This document shows, one piece after another, positions 1 to 13,975 of a DNA stretch of 64,000 bases. Numbering within the stretch: the first letter of the stretch is position 1; the number at the start of each line of letters is the position of its first letter. Under the pieces are notes generated by a model. The model had not been told where the DNA came from and did not search any database. It saw nothing but the letters and a program-made list of their open reading frames with translations. The translations under genes and the position numbers were made by a program. The stretch is from Chromobotia macracanthus (taxonomy: Eukaryota > Chordata > Actinopteri > Cypriniformes > Botiidae): assembly GCA_036877525.1 (NCBI GenBank), contig JAZGTH010000002.1, positions 15,569,001 through 15,633,000 of the forward strand, written 5' to 3'.

Positions 1-3000
1 AGTGATGGCTGGGTCTGGTTCTTTTCCATCCCACCTCTATCTCCTGCATGTTTAATTAGATTATCTGTCAACAGATATAAATGTCTCACACAAACAAAGC
101 TGTGGCATCAGGATTTACAGGATTGAGACAGTTCAACATTAGCCTAGAAGGGTTATGTTAAACTGTCGCCTTCAAAAAACATTCCTTCCACAAGCATTTC
201 AGGTCCATCTTAACATTCATTATATATCAGAAGAAATCAAATATACTGAAATACCACCAAACAACTGCTTAGCTGAATACCAGACCCACACATACTAACT
301 GAACTCATATGTGAGGTCTAACACTTCAAATAAATGCTACACACCAAGAAAAAAAATACAACTTCTCAACATGATTCTGGACTCAGCTACTGTGAGCTGA
401 TCTTTCCGCCAACAAATCACATTCACCTGACCCTTCTGAAAGTCTGTCCATAAAGAGCTCAGAACTTTCAGATGTCCACATGGGACTCTGCAAATGAGCT
501 GTTCTGAATTAACATGTTAAGGAACATGTACAATCCACAACAGAGCCTGAGAATCAGCTCAGCAGGTCTCATCCTGCTCTCTTCTCAGCACACTGAGTGT
601 CTTGTCCAGGGAGCAGCTGCTCAGATGATGGGCTGATCTTTACAGGAGTTTATACACACGCAGACATTGCATGGCTGCATCACCAGCGCCTGTTTTACAT
701 TGTTAATTATCTGCTAAGCATTTCTGCAGCGTGCAGAGCATCAGGCAATTAGTTAGAGGCGGGTGCTAATTGGTCTCTGAAAACAAGGAGGATGGAGACG
801 GGCTGCCAAACCTCTTGTGAGCCTGCGAGTCCAAGCCTTGATCTGACAGCTGATTTAAACATCAAAGCTCATTAGTGTGCACTCGTTAGCATGCAGACCT
901 CCTGACCATCACTGATAAAAACAGCACGAGGAACTCTGCAGAGAGACGGGCTGGACAAAATTCAGAGATTAGGAAAGAGCTTCTTCAATTAAGAGTTTGA
1001 AATGACAGGAAGAGAAACTTACTGACCTGCAATTCAAAGAAAATTCAACATAGTCATTTTGTTTGTCTATTAATTCTGCTAAAATTAAAGCAAACTAATG
1101 AAATGTAATGAATCAATCTGCATATAAACAATACCATTTTTAAATTATGACATTTCAAACATTGTTATTATTAATATCATCTACTGTTTCTGGAAATAAC
1201 CCATATTTTGTGTGAATCATAACATGCTAATGGCTAATTTACACTAAAATGCTTTTGTATATTATTAAACACTTTCAGCAGTTAGATAATCATTTCTCGA
1301 TTCTTTTAACTGTAAATCTGCTCTTTAAAATTCACATTCTATTAACAACTCTGTGTCCTGTTTGCTACTTAACTCAAACGCAGGTACTGAATTCATGATG
1401 GTTGTGCAGGGTACAGAAGTGAACTGAGAATGCCTATATTCTGATGGACAGAATTCAGTTATTTGTTACACAAACAGCTAAGCTGCTGATCTCAGGCACA
1501 CAAACGAAAAGCTTTTGCGCTTCTATAAAGAATTTAAATATGGGCATGAACAATTATTCACGTGCCAGTGAGATGTTAACAAATACATCCAGCTTAGCAG
1601 GATAAATTATAAAAGTGAACACACTAAAGAATGTTAGTATGTTCCTCTTTCAACAAGACAAAAAGCAGGAGGCAGCGATCAGACGTGTGCCAAAGAATCA
1701 CTAAATGCCAATTCCCATCGAGTGAAGCTTTGTACTTCAGCCCTGTTTTAAGGGCCTTTCCATACAGAAAGTCAACACAACAAGACTCGTGTTTCTGTGC
1801 CATATGCTAATGAACCATAAAGCAGCAGAAGACGCTGTCTGTAGAACAGAGAATCCCCACAAATGAAGTTGAAAAGGATGAGGATGTTTTTGTGATCTGT
1901 GGAAAGGTAAGTCATATTCTGCTGTTGCACATCAAGGCAGTAGAGCAGCTGTTTCATCTTGCTTTTTAAACATATGCCAGTATGACAGAATCAAATAGCC
2001 TCTTTTATTACAGTCCAGGATTTGCTGCATTAGTGATGCTGAGTGTTCTTTGGTAGCTGATGGAAGGCTGATTTGAATTACTTTAACCAGTTCTGTGTAC
2101 GGCCATCTCACACGGTTTCAGACGCAACCTCTGACAAACTGCAGGCGAAGCGTTGAGAAAAAGAAGACATTGTCATTTTGATGAGGAGAAAACGCAGCTT
2201 CTGTTCTCATCATTTTTGGGCCTCCTGAGAGCAAACACAGCAGAAAATAACAGCAAAGAGAGCAGCAGTGTAAATTAAAGTTAATCTAAACAATTGATGG
2301 AGTTTCCAAGGTCACAACACATAAAAGAGAGAAACAAACAGGCCAACTTCTGTACCTGAATTAAAGCTGAAACTAATACTGAATGATTTAAGGCATGTAT
2401 GATTACTTGTTCTACAAAGACAATATTAACACCAGTGGTACAGCTATAGTTTTTAAACTCACAGCAGTTAATTCTAAATGATATTCAGCACAATGTAGGT
2501 CCTGCTCGTGTTGTACTGCTTACAGTAAATATTTCATTATCCTACACTGCTGCTTGCCTCTACCTGACATTTCCACTTGTCCCTCAGTTTGTAAAAAACG
2601 TGTTTACTCTAATATTCTTAAATGGCAAAGCATTTGCACAAAAGATGAGAACAGAACATACAAACGTTTGTTATTTATTATCCTGTTAGTGGTGGACTGC
2701 TGTTGTAGGCAGATGAGGTTCTGGTGATATGCTATGAATCAAATCGTAGATATAGCTTTTTCACACAAATTGTAATGTTTATCCCAGTGAAACAGACATT
2801 TCCAATCTCAGTGCATTACTGTAAATGTACTGTACTGTTTTAACAAGCTAAGGGGCGAATCACAATAATTCTCTGTGGCAACTGTCATCAAACTCCTGAA
2901 CATCAGTTTAAACTGGTGCATGTTGAGCAGAACTGTGTGATGCACAAGCTAAGAGGACGTAACGTGTAATATATCTCTCAGAAACTCTGATCACAGTCTG

Positions 3001-5348
3001 AAATCAAACCCTGAATAAGACATTTATGATTTCCCATCAACACTCAGTCTGGAGTCAGAGAGGATCTAAAAGTTGCCCGTTTCATTTGCTGAGGCTTTGA
3101 ATAGTCAGGTTGGTAAGACAGCAATTTACTGTCTGACCCAAAGCGATTTTCTTTTTGTGTGGCTGTACAAAAGGTCATTTAGAAGAGATGTAGTCCAGCT
3201 CTTCTCTCTGGCCTGACCTTTCTCAGCACTCATACAGCATTTCAATTGCTCCTCCCTCTCCCTTAGTACACCAGTTAATTACTCTGAGCAAAGTGGGATC
3301 TGTGCTACTTCCTGTTTTAGTGTACGAGGTAAAGAGGAGGAAATTTAAGGTGATGCGTTAATTATGTGGAAACGCAATTACTGTCTCTCTTAAGTTTCAG
3401 TTACTTCAGTTACTAAGCAGAGGGACAGAAACACAGAGAATAGGACATGACTTAGGGAGCTGGGCACCAGATTTTGATATAAATATTAATGCCTTCAGAA
3501 TCTTGGCATGCACTGTTTGTTCTCAAGAGAATGTCAGAAAAGAAAAAAATGGCAAAAGTGTGAGGATTTACTTGTGTTTGCCAAATATTCAACGTCTTAA
3601 AATCAACAGAAGCACCCCTAAATAATTCAGAGATTGTCTGAGAGATCTGCGATTTCCCCGTGAAATGTGAAGTACCAAAAATCCCAGACAGATCACTCAA
3701 GGCAAGTATTCAATTATACAATACCAGACTGTGTGTCAGTTTCTCAGAGACAACGTTCATACATCTTCTGAAACTCGCAAAAAGTGAGATTAAATACTCA
3801 AGAGGATAAAAACTTGAAAGTGTTTTATAAGTGCATCAGTTATTTCCCAGTTTTTTTGGACTGTATCCCAGGAAACATTTGTCCATTACACAATACAGCC
3901 TTTACAAACATCCAAAGTCTGTCAACTTTCTTGTAAGACTGCAGCTAAACTTCATCTTCCCCTTTCTTCAAGAACTTTTGATTATGACTCCATTTTCAGA
4001 TAATAAACGAGTGATCTCACGTTTCTCCTCCAAAGTTTTAGATAAAAAGCCAATAAACAAACATTAGAGATCTCTATATGAACTCAAACATTTCTCACCA
4101 AATTCTTCCATGACCAAATGTTGAGTCTAATTAATATTTAGAGAACCTACCGGCTGATAAGCGATGATCTGCTGTTCTTTCAGGCAGTTTCCAGGCTGTT
4201 CACACATCACCTGTGATGTGTTCCAGTCTAAAGCAAAAGAGAAGTGGGGGGTTAAACATTTTGGATTTCCAAAGTGAAAGTCAGAAACTGCTCTCGCAAC
4301 ACTAAACCAAACAAACTGAATTTTCACAATGAAAGACTGAATTGGAAATGATTTTGTATTCAATTTGTTTGTAACATTGTCCATACACTCACATAATCAT
4401 TTTCTGAATCAATATTCTTGTCTTGTTTTACAGTAGAGACATCTAAACATTACTGAAACATCCTAAATTTATCCAACAAACAAGAGCATACAGTATTAAA
4501 GCTTGTTTTCAGAGAGTATGTTTTTTTTATTAAATTACTGTTCTTACCCAACGTTTTTATCTTATAAAAATACACGTCTCTAAACTACAATACACTGTAC
4601 ATGAGAAACTATTTCCCAGTGGTGTCAGAAGAATAAGCATTATGATATATTCTCTATTCTTATACCATTTTGCTTCTTAGGTAAATTGACCTTGTTTTAA
4701 GGATGTTGAAAAATGTATACCAAGGGCCACAAGAAACACTGCTTAGTAAAATACATTTTTGAGCCCTCCTGCACCTCTGACAGACAAGTCCTTCAGCCTG
4801 CAGGGAGCAGAGATGGTCATCTGGTGATCTGTCTGGTCTCATGGGTGTTAAAGTGTGGTGGGGTCTGGATGATGCAACAGAGATCCTTCCAAAACACAAA
4901 ACTGCTCTGAGAAGGGACTGGTGGTAGCTTCACTCTCACCGTCAGCCTGTGTGCACACCTGAGAGAGAGAAGAGCCAAACACAAGCTGTCCCATAACTCC
5001 ATAACAGCAGATCACCTGGAACCAGTACAGCTGATGAACTAGTGAGTAACTGAAGATCATAACTAACTCCATCTAAACCATTCTTTAATCCCAGAGAAAT
5101 AAAAAGTTCACAGACTGCTTGCTCAAAATTAATGAAGTTCTTGTTTTAAGTATCAAATTTGCCCCAGATGTTTCTCCTAAAATTCAGAGAGAAATCAGTG
5201 AGATATACAGTAGAGTGAGAGTACAGCGCTACAAAATGAATGTAGCTATCACTGCTCAGAGAATTAATGAGGGAACTGCATGAGAAATGTTTGAGCTCAT
5301 ACTAAAATATTTTTGATTGTTTGATTTTGGCATTCTGAGCTTAGCTGG
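1..5348. other. Non-coding flank, no gene seen
   Basis: AT-rich sequence with stops in all frames and no open frame that resembles a known protein. No splice-bounded exon of EBF2, the gene expected on this side by human synteny, could be recognised on either strand. The stretch near 640-945 is more even in composition and rich in TAATTA/ATTAG-type motifs; it is listed separately as a candidate conserved element. Nothing else is identifiable. Confidence 0.6.
640..945. promoter_or_regulatory. Candidate conserved non-coding element
   Basis: The stretch holds several homeodomain-type cores (GTTAATTATC, CAATTAGTTAG, GCTAATTGG, CTCATTAGTG) and E-box-like CAGCTG in balanced-composition DNA without repeats. 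This texture is typical of vertebrate developmental enhancers. It lies on the side where EBF2 and its regulatory desert sit in other vertebrates. This is inference from composition only; no alignment was available. Confidence 0.25.
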
Positions 5349-5491
5349 AGATGCTATTGAGATCTCTTAAAACACTAGAGATGCATGTGAGATTACTGAG
5401 GTCTCATGGGAAACATCTTAGAAGAAAAGAGACTTAAGCTTCTTTCTGTTTAATTGCAATGACATCTAGGAAAAAACAACTGAGATATGAG
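5349..5491 (+). repeat. Unclassified dispersed repeat, copy A
   Basis: This stretch aligns by eye, in opposite orientation, with 20945-21085. Shared blocks in the same order are TTGAGATCTCT, GAGATGCATGTGAGATT, GAAACATCT, AGAGACTT, TTTAAT.T.ATTGC and TCTAGGA.AAACAA. Both copies are diverged, with small indels. There is no open reading frame or clear terminal inverted repeat, so a non-autonomous element is likely but the class is unknown. Confidence 0.5.
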
Positions 5492-6734
5492 AGATGATTT
5501 TGATTCATGAATGTGGATGAATCTGTATGAATCTGAAGCTGGATTACTCACAGAACAAACAAAGCAGCAACACAAACTGTGCTGTGTTGAGGGTAAAAGC
5601 ACACAGAGGTTTCAGCTGATTGCCAAGAGCAGACAGCTCATGATATGAGTCACGAATACAAGCACAATGTCCCAGCTTTCCTACATTTACTTGCATGAAA
5701 CTGAGTACATCAGAACTATTACGACTGGAGATACAGACCGCACTGTTGTCGGCTCTTCTGTTTGGAAGCATCAGCAACAGAGAAAAAAGTGAATTTCTGG
5801 GAAACAGAATGAAACTTATGCAAAGATGTCTGTGGTATCCCAAACACAGCGGGATTTTTTCTTTTAAACATGGTGTAATACAAACAGACGTCCTGCTGTG
5901 TGCAGGTGGAAACACAGTAAAATGCCTCTTATCCAGTTATTATCATTATAGCTGAAGCCACCCGCTGTCATCTCCACTCACATAATTATAATACTTTTAA
6001 AGGATGTTTTTAATCTTTCATTTCATATTTCTTCAGCTCTTTATAACCTCATATCTTTGCTTTTTCTTAAGTTTTGATACTTTTTTAAAAATACATTAAA
6101 ATTATAATTCTTGACTTGAATACATCTCTTATATGATGAGAGGACAATCGTTTTTAGTGTTACAAGAAGACAAACAGATCTTTGCCACCTACAGGGAATC
6201 TGAAAGGATTTTCAGCAGTGAGCTGATAAACACGAGTTTAAAAGTGTGATACACGGGTGCTCCAGCTGATCAAATTCTGCTACAGAACACACACTCTTTC
6301 AGCAGTCTTAGTTTTTTGAAGTATTTTCTCATTTATTCTCTCTATAGGCATTTCAAAATCTTCTTAAACAGAAACTTCTAAGCCATGAACCAAACAAGTA
6401 AACTACATTAAACACAACAATCGAAACTTTGATCTGAAGTGAGGAAGAAACTAAATAAAAAGGTGAAGGTAAGGCTGTGTATCTTAAATCTATTGCAGGC
6501 AAAAAATCAAAGCAATATGAATAATATTTAATAGTCAAGAACGGTTTTTGAAGTATAAAACTATAATGCCAGCTGTGGTTTATCTTTTCTCAGTTGTTTT
6601 TATTATTATTATTAATAAGTCATTTTTAATTTGTCTTGAAGAGGTTAATGGGTTAGAAACAAAGCAGATGAAAAGGAGCCTCAAAGATAAACTTGTTACG
6701 TGGTGTATCACTTCAGACAAAAAAATACCTTCTT

Positions 6735-6803
6735 TACATGACACTCTCTCTACATGACACTCTCTCTACATGACACTCTCTCTACATGACACTCTCTCTA
6801 CAT
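6735..6803. repeat. 16-bp tandem repeat, 4.3 copies
   Basis: Units TACATGACACTCTCTC begin at 6735, 6751, 6767 and 6783, followed by a partial fifth. The full copies are identical, which indicates recent expansion or homogenisation. Confidence 0.95.
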
Positions 6804-8503
6804 TTTTGTTTGTTTGTCTTGGTGCCAGTAAGTACCGATAATTTACTTGAAGACACATGATAGTGAAAGGCACAATTGTCACTCACAGAGCGAAACTCTG
6901 CACACCAGTTAATGTTCAAAGAGACGCTTTCATTCTGGGAACCGACACATCTGCCACAGAAAGTGTAACACGACTGCAGTTATGGCACGTTCTGAGAGGC
7001 ACGCGAGCGTTTCAATTCATTCCTATGGAAGCCGTGCATCACACTGTCAAGGTGCATTGTGGGACAGATGCAGAGATCTGGGATCTCGTATTAAGCAGGA
7101 TTTTTGCTGTATATTTTGCCAATTTATATAAGTAAAACAATGTACACAATAAAATGAACCCCTCACACTTTATCATGAGGCATGTATGTCCAGGACGCAG
7201 AACGTGTGAATACAGACAATGAAATTCATTGCTGCTCACATCTGTCACGTTTGCACGTTACCATGATGATTCATTTATAGCCACGAGATGTTTTACTGTT
7301 ACATCAGTTAATGTCAGTCAGTCATGTGTTGTACAACTGAATCATTTATTTGCTATAAAGCCTATTTCTTTAATCGCTATGTCATTTTTATAAAACATTT
7401 AGTGATGGTGTACCCTGCTTTAAGTTAACTGTTTTCGTATAGTTAGTAGATTGAACAGGAACGTGTATGTTTGAGAACAGATGGAAGTAACACAATGTTT
7501 CAGAGTTGAGGAGAAATAAATAGCTATGGGATAAAAGAGGACTTGTTTGTTTCTTTTAATTACATGTGCAACAGTAATATGCTTCATGAAGAGCGTTACG
7601 TAACCTGTAACACTGAGAGAGAGGAAACAGCAGTACCATGAGGAGGTGATCCGCACTGTTTCAAAGCTTCGTTGATACACTGCAGCTTATTCTTAGATCT
7701 TCTGGTGTGAGAATGTTTAAATTACAGATAATTTAGAGCTTTAAACATGTTTGTATGCTGAGTTCAATTATGTACTTAATAAGTAGTAATGTTCTCACAG
7801 ACTCTAAATTATATATGTACATTACAACATGTCCTACAGTCCTCTAACTCTATTATTTTTGTTGTAGAGCTGTTCAGATATTTTTACTGCAAAAGAAGAT
7901 AAAGATACCGATTAAGAATCATATTTTCATTAGGAACAGTATATTAATTTCAGTTTATATATAGAGATGAATGGAGAAAACCAAAACAGCAGGGATTCAA
8001 CACCAGTGACCTTTGACCCTTCTCCACCACAGAGAAATAATGCACAATGAGGAGCAAATACATCAAACACGACGGAGCCGCAGCAGCATGTGCATGTGAA
8101 TAATGCTACATGTGTGTGTGTGTGTGTTGGGTTGATCCCAGCTGCAGCGGGTCGTGGCACTAACTCACATAAGACTCAGACTCCTCCAGGCGATTTGACC
8201 AGGCCTGTAGCCACATGTACCTCTGCTTTCTCTGAGGTCTGTGGCGGGATGCAGACTCAGGAGTTGCAGAGAACATGCTGGCTTCTCTGGACATGCTGAT
8301 ATTTGTGTCGTCTGCTGACAGCTGGCTGCTAACACACACACATGCTGTCATTGTGTTGGCTCAGAGATGCAGAATGGCAGGGTTTCACTGTGAATCTGGC
8401 TTCAGAATAGGTGAGAGAAGTCAAGCACCCTACACAGTCTACACAGACTGTGTCCTTCCTGAGCTGGTGGCAGACATGAGCTGCGTTCACAGTGAAACAC
8501 TGA

Positions 8504-8572
8504 CGTACTGCTCACTACATACTGCATAGTATTTTTTATGTGAAATAGTATTTGAAAGAATGTAGTACAAAA
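8504..8572. mobile_element. MITE-like TACTGCATA segment
   Basis: ACTACATACTGCATAGTATT followed by AAATAGTATTTGAAAGAATGTAGTA resembles the ends of short non-autonomous DNA elements common in cyprinid genomes. Related scraps occur near 17125, 23835 and 60733. The assignment rests on motif resemblance only, and no target-site duplication was established. Confidence 0.3.
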
Positions 8573-8947
8573 CTTAATGTACCATTAACTAATGTCTAAA
8601 TGTTATACTTACAATAAAATAACATCATGGTACATAACGGCAACGTACAGTAGCAAACAACTTCATAAAACAGGCAGTGTACACAGTCATAAAGAACAGC
8701 CTTTCCTGATATAACAGCAAGAATTAAATCACCAGTAAGACAACGCCTGTGAGTTAACCGAGCAGAAGCAAGTCATTTCCAGGGAAGTATTCTCACTAGT
8801 TTGGTTCTTCTCCTTTGCTCTATGTAGGGCTCATGAGGACACTACATAGGGCTGAATTACTCAGCAAGCATAAATGATGCAAAATGTTTTCTTTTTGTTC
8901 TTGTTTTGTTGTTCCCACATGAAATCCCAGAGAACATGCAAAGACGT

Positions 8948-9002
8948 GAGAGCTGCGGCGCTCTGCATGGCGAGAGCTGCGGCGCTCTGCATGGCGAGAG
9001 CT
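8948..9002. repeat. 24-bp direct repeat, 2.3 copies
   Basis: The unit GAGAGCTGCGGCGCTCTGCATGGC occurs at 8948-8971 and 8972-8995, followed by seven more bases of a third unit. It is a GC-rich island inside AT-rich DNA. Confidence 0.9.
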
Positions 9003-9382
9003 TCCACTGTCTGGATGAGTCTTTGAAAAGGCAAGTGCTCATACAAAACAGACTGTATACAAATACAGCTGTATTCTGCTCAATGTCAAAAGCACTTGTT
9101 TAGGAAGCTGCATTTCCACAAATCAAAATTGCTTTTGCATGTACCTTACTGTTGCCATGGCGATTGCCAGACAAAAGGAAAGCATAGTTTTTGAGTTCCT
9201 TTTTCTTTGTAATATATATAAAAAATGTGAAAGTATAATAAAAACCTGTGACCCTGGTTTTGTTGTCTTACATGTATAATGTATGTTTATGTTAAAAAAA
9301 ACCTTCTGTTCATCTTGTCTTTAGCAGCAGAATACAATATCCACTTGTAAATGTAGCTTTGTAGACTCGGCTTGTTTTGTTT

Positions 9383-9437
9383 TGTAAGTCGCTTTGGATA
9401 AAAGCGTGTGTTAAATAAATAAATGTAAATGTATAAT
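9383..9437 (+). mobile_element. 3' tail of a teleost SINE/LINE
   Basis: TGTAAGTCGCTTTGGATAAA followed by AGCG and AAATAAATGTAAATGTATAA is the characteristic 3' tail shared by teleost tRNA-derived SINEs and their partner LINE. No tRNA-like head is visible upstream, so this is a 5'-truncated insertion. Confidence 0.75.
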
Positions 9438-12400
9438 GTCTTCCATATAATGTGATGCACGATGAAAGTCTGTTTGCAGGACTTGCCCACATTTGTCACC
9501 CCCGGCAACATATTGATTTCTCATTGTTTCTTCGTTCCACGCAAACTGTTGTGTTATCTGCAGATCTGTGTGTTCGTTCACACTGCTGAAATGAAGGCCA
9601 GCCGCAGGCCTCCGCTCACAATATGTTGTGGTTAGTTTCCAGCCTGCTGTTTGTGTTTGACATATGAACAATAATTCATTTTCCCTACAAACAACTGCCA
9701 GATTCAATAGCTGATTAGCCAGTCACGTGTCCTCATCTGCTTGTATTACAGTAATGACAAAGGAATTAATTAAGCTTGATGTACTGATGAAACAAGGCAC
9801 ATTAATTAATCAAGCAATCAGAAGGGGAGGGGCAGAGAAAGTGTGTGCCAGTTTTTCTCAGATTGTTCTAGAATTGTTAGAGTTGGGAAGGTTTTCAGGA
9901 TTGTTCATGATACTGTAAGAGGTACTGGAGAGGCAGCATGTGCAGGACAGTGTGGATTGCAGGACTGGACTAAAGGTAAAATCATAAAGTCATGAAAAAG
10001 CTGAGCTGTCTCATCTATCCGTGACAAAATACAGATGCGGCAAAATGTTTATGCGCTCAGCGCAGAGTTTTGATTTATTAAACAACACACCCAGCAACGA
10101 CAGCACATCTCCCCACTTTACAAAAAAACTGAGAGACAAACTACAACAGGATGTAGAAAACACACATTACAAAGGTGTATGATCATTTAACCACACACAC
10201 TCAAAGTTCTAAACTTCTGCCTGCACGTATGCAGTTCTCTGCTCCACTGAAAGATCAACCTTTGAACAACCAGATTTTTCATCAGGCTTTATATATTTTA
10301 AAACAACCATCCCCAGCTCATGATTTATACCTCAGATTATGCTCAGATTACACTCAGCACAGTACCAAAAGAGTTTATTTACTTTTAAAGGTTAAAAATG
10401 TCCTAATTTATATTTTATGAAAACATTGACATAAATATATATTCATTTCACATTATTTATTGTATTAATATTGTTTAATTTATTATTTGAATAATAAATA
10501 TTTATTTTTTAAGTGTTTGCACCTTAGACCTGAGATCAGAGATCAGAGTTTTTCAGGTAATGTTCTGTATCACTTTTCTAGAATAACTAAACCAGACTTG
10601 AGGTTAATGTCACAAGTCAGGAGAGGAGTGGACGCCACCTGTCACGGCAGAGCTAGGGTCACCACCTGAGGAACCCAAGGCCCATCATGTCCTCAGGGGC
10701 CACACTGGGGTCCCATCAGATGGAGGCAAAGTGGTATGTGCGGCATCATGCTTTACTGAGGGCCGTGGCACCCTGCATTTCCACCTGACTAAAGCGGAAG
10801 ACAGGCGGGAAATGTGCAAAAGTTACCGTCAGGTGACTGCTGAAGAAAGAGCAGACAGATGCTGTTGTCACCTCTTTCTCATTTATTTACCCTTGGCCCT
10901 TATCACACTCACCATGCAAACACAGGCAGCCAAATACGACAGTGTCACAATCAGAATCATGAAGAGCTCAGAGAATGTGTAATGAGAGAAGAGGATACGG
11001 TGAACTGAAGCATTCAGACGTAAAGAGACACTCAGAGACAAGCTCTGCTCTCCTAATGACACGAACTACTGCTAGATGCCATCTATGAGAAGAATTATAG
11101 AATAATGTCTTACTGTGAAAAACGTTTTAAACTAATATTTAATGAAATGTAGATAAAATGTCATTATGAACCCGAGGGGGCTCATGCATATTGCATGTGG
11201 ATCCAAGATTGGATTTCAACAAACGGGAGGGAGTTATTAAACAAATATCTAACTTATTACAGATCAAGAATACAAATCTGACAGTAAATTCATACTTCAA
11301 TTTAAGGTGAATTTGTAAAGTAAATTAATTCAACACAGTTGAATGCTGTGTTGCCAGAATTGTATACAGGTTGAGATAGTTCACAGTATGTCTGTGTCAT
11401 TGTTCTTCATAGCCCTGAAAATACTTCAACTACTAAAGAGAAGAGAGATAACAAACGAGTAATGGGATTTAATGTGTAAGTGGTACCACAGCAGTAAAAG
11501 GGGTTTCTTCTTACATTTTCTGAAGAAAGAGGATGGATTATTTTAAAAGACAGTCTTAGTCTTCTTAGAAGGAAATTTAATTGCCCAGAAGGTTTCACTC
11601 TTATAGTTCTCAAGGTCTGATGGATTTCTAAGTTGCTTTAATGAAGTAATAACCTTGTCACAGGTGTATCTACTAAAATTTATTGGGAGAAATAAAATAG
11701 ACTAAAATGAGACAGCTGTTGACGCACAGTAAGCATATAAAGCTGTAAAATTAATTTGAAAGGTTCAGATACTTGATTACATGATGAGAAATGCTCCTAT
11801 TAAAATGACTTTTGTATCATGGCAAATCTGAGCACAGTTTGAGATGTTAATGAGATCTCTTCTGAAGCTCTGGAGACACTGTTGTTTATCATATATGTAG
11901 ATTGACACTAACAGTTTTTTGTTGAATGCATATCAGACAGGAAGTTGTTTCTGCGTGGAGTTTTCCAATGACAGTTAAATACTGTATCCAGATGATGAGT
12001 GTAATGTTTTTATTCATTCATCTTAAATCTGCCTCATACACAAGTATGTCAAAATGGAATGGAAACAAATATATCTATCTCCCAGAAATCTGTCATATGT
12101 ATTTACTCCACATGCCACATATATGGTAAATAATACATACAATAGTATACAATAGTCTGATAAATAACATATAAAAATAAATGTTAGCGTTAGATATGTG
12201 AGCGATGCAGGAGGGAATGTTTGTGTAACACAGGATCTTCTCTGTGTGAATCTGTGGGGTTTTGGTGGTTAGCATGTTTGGACTGTAACAGTCTGTTTAT
12301 TTGCTCCATTAGATATTTTCAGTGTTTTCAGTTTTTCCACTCTCCTAATCCCATTTGCTGTAATTACTGTCCAGCAACAGTAGATTTCAAATCTCAGGGC

Positions 12401-13197
12401 CACAGCAAAACAAATGAGCTGAATAATGGAAAGCAAGTGAAGGAGTTATTCAGTCTGTTATCCAAATACTGCAGCAGTTAAATCATAAATATTAGATGGA
12501 CTATTAATAAGTCTCACACAAACACATCAGAAGCTAAACTTGTTTTTGATCATTACAATTATTTACACTGTGACATTCATTTCTGTTGGTTTGTCAATGT
12601 CACCTATGATTGTGTGAGAGAAAGACAGAGAAAGAGAAACAGGAAGAGAAATGATTTGTTTAATCAAATACTTAATTTCAAGCTCTGGCTGCAGAGGAAA
12701 CGTTGAGTTGAGTGGACACTGTCTTGTTTTCTGGGGATGAATGACAGTCACTGCTTGTTTGTCAGTATGTAGCTGTGAGATGTTAGTTAAAGATGGCGTT
12801 AAAGATGGAGATCCTTTATTTCCTCTTCCCTAAATGAAAGCAGTTGTTCGTCAGCAGACATCAGTGACTTCAGTCTATCAATCCTTCATCAGATCATCAT
12901 TTTTCAGTTCACCTGCTCCTGATGTTTTAACTGAGCTTTCCTTAACAGTTCATCTGCTCGTCGTCTGATCTCGAGCGCAGTCCTTTAGAATCAATCAGCA
13001 GATGTTTAGAGGAACATTCTCATGACACAGAGGTCTCAGTTCTGTCGGCACAAGTCTAATAGCTGTTTAAGTTATTGTTTTAGAGGAATCTGTATGATTA
13101 TATTTAACTAGAAAAATGTTTTAAAATCAATCACTAATTAAGAAGCAGCAGCTGGTCGGCTGTAAACTTTCATTACATTAATGATGTTAATCACTTA

Positions 13198-13975
13198 ATC
13201 ATGGTAAAGACATCTTTTTTCCACCTATGTAATATCTCTCATATTCAGTCTTCTCTCAGACAGCAGGATGTTGAAACTGTTATACATGCCTTTGTCACAT
13301 CTCATCTAGATTACTGTAATTCACTTCTTTATGGCCTGTCAGCTAAAAATATCAAACGATTACAATATGTTCAAAACTCTGCAGCTCGCTTGATCACCCA
13401 CACAAAAAAAGAATGATCACATTACCCCAATCCTCTATCACCTTCACTAGCTTCCGGCTTCCTTGAGCATAAACTACAAGATACTAATCTTCACTTATAA
13501 GACTCTCCATGACCTGGGTCCTACATATTTATCTGGCTTACTTCTGCCTTATATTCCTGACCATTGCTTATGATCTTCTAGTGAGGAATTGTTAGTCACT
13601 CCTAAGTTTCGTCTGGTGACTATGGGAGCTAGATCTTTCAGTGTTGTGGCTCCCAGATTGTGGAATGCTCTTCCCCAAGACATCCGTCAAGCATCCTCTC
13701 TTCTCTCCTTCAAAAACCTTTTAAAAACCCATTTTTTTCTGAGTATTTCTCCTTAGTTCTCAGTCTGTACATTTCCCCTTTTATGGACGTTCACCTACAT
13801 TTTCTTTGTATCTTTAAGCTCATTTTGTAAGTAGGCTCTGTATAGTAACATGTTATGTGTTGGTGTTGTTCTGTCCTTTGATATTGATGTTTATTTGTAT
13901 TCCTTAAATCTGACTTGTAAAGCGACCTTGGGTGTTGGAAAGGCACAATATAAATAAAAGTTATTATTATTATTA
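13198..13975 (+). mobile_element. 5'-truncated L2-type LINE remnant
   Basis: The conceptual translation from 13201 contains HAFVTSHLDYCNSLLYGL and RLQYVQNSAARLI, hallmarks of the C-terminal reverse transcriptase region of teleost L2-like non-LTR retrotransposons. After a frameshift near 13412 the frame continues with DHITPIL, then an in-frame stop where LHWLP is expected, then TYKTLHDLGPTYLSGLL, another stop, and RSFSVVAPRLWNALPQDIR. A short 3' untranslated region ends in AATATAAATAAAAG and an ATT repeat (13961-13975), the usual L2 tail. The element is dead: 5'-truncated, frameshifted and with at least two internal stops. Confidence 0.88.

Larger units (their letters stand above)
5492..13197. 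other. Non-coding stretch with small repeats
   Basis: No gene is supported. It contains a 16-bp tandem repeat (6735-6803), a TG run near 8108-8126, a MITE-like TACTGCATA segment (8504-8572), a 24-bp direct repeat (8948-9002), a SINE/LINE 3' tail (9383-9437) and a fragment resembling the unclassified dispersed repeat (about 11840-11880). A somewhat GC-richer patch at 10620-10850 has no recognisable protein homology. The remainder is anonymous AT-rich sequence. Confidence 0.55.

Noticed and set aside
5544..5955. Overlapping open frames on both strands (123 and 86 residues)
   Set aside because: No similarity to a known family and no exon-like borders; likely chance.
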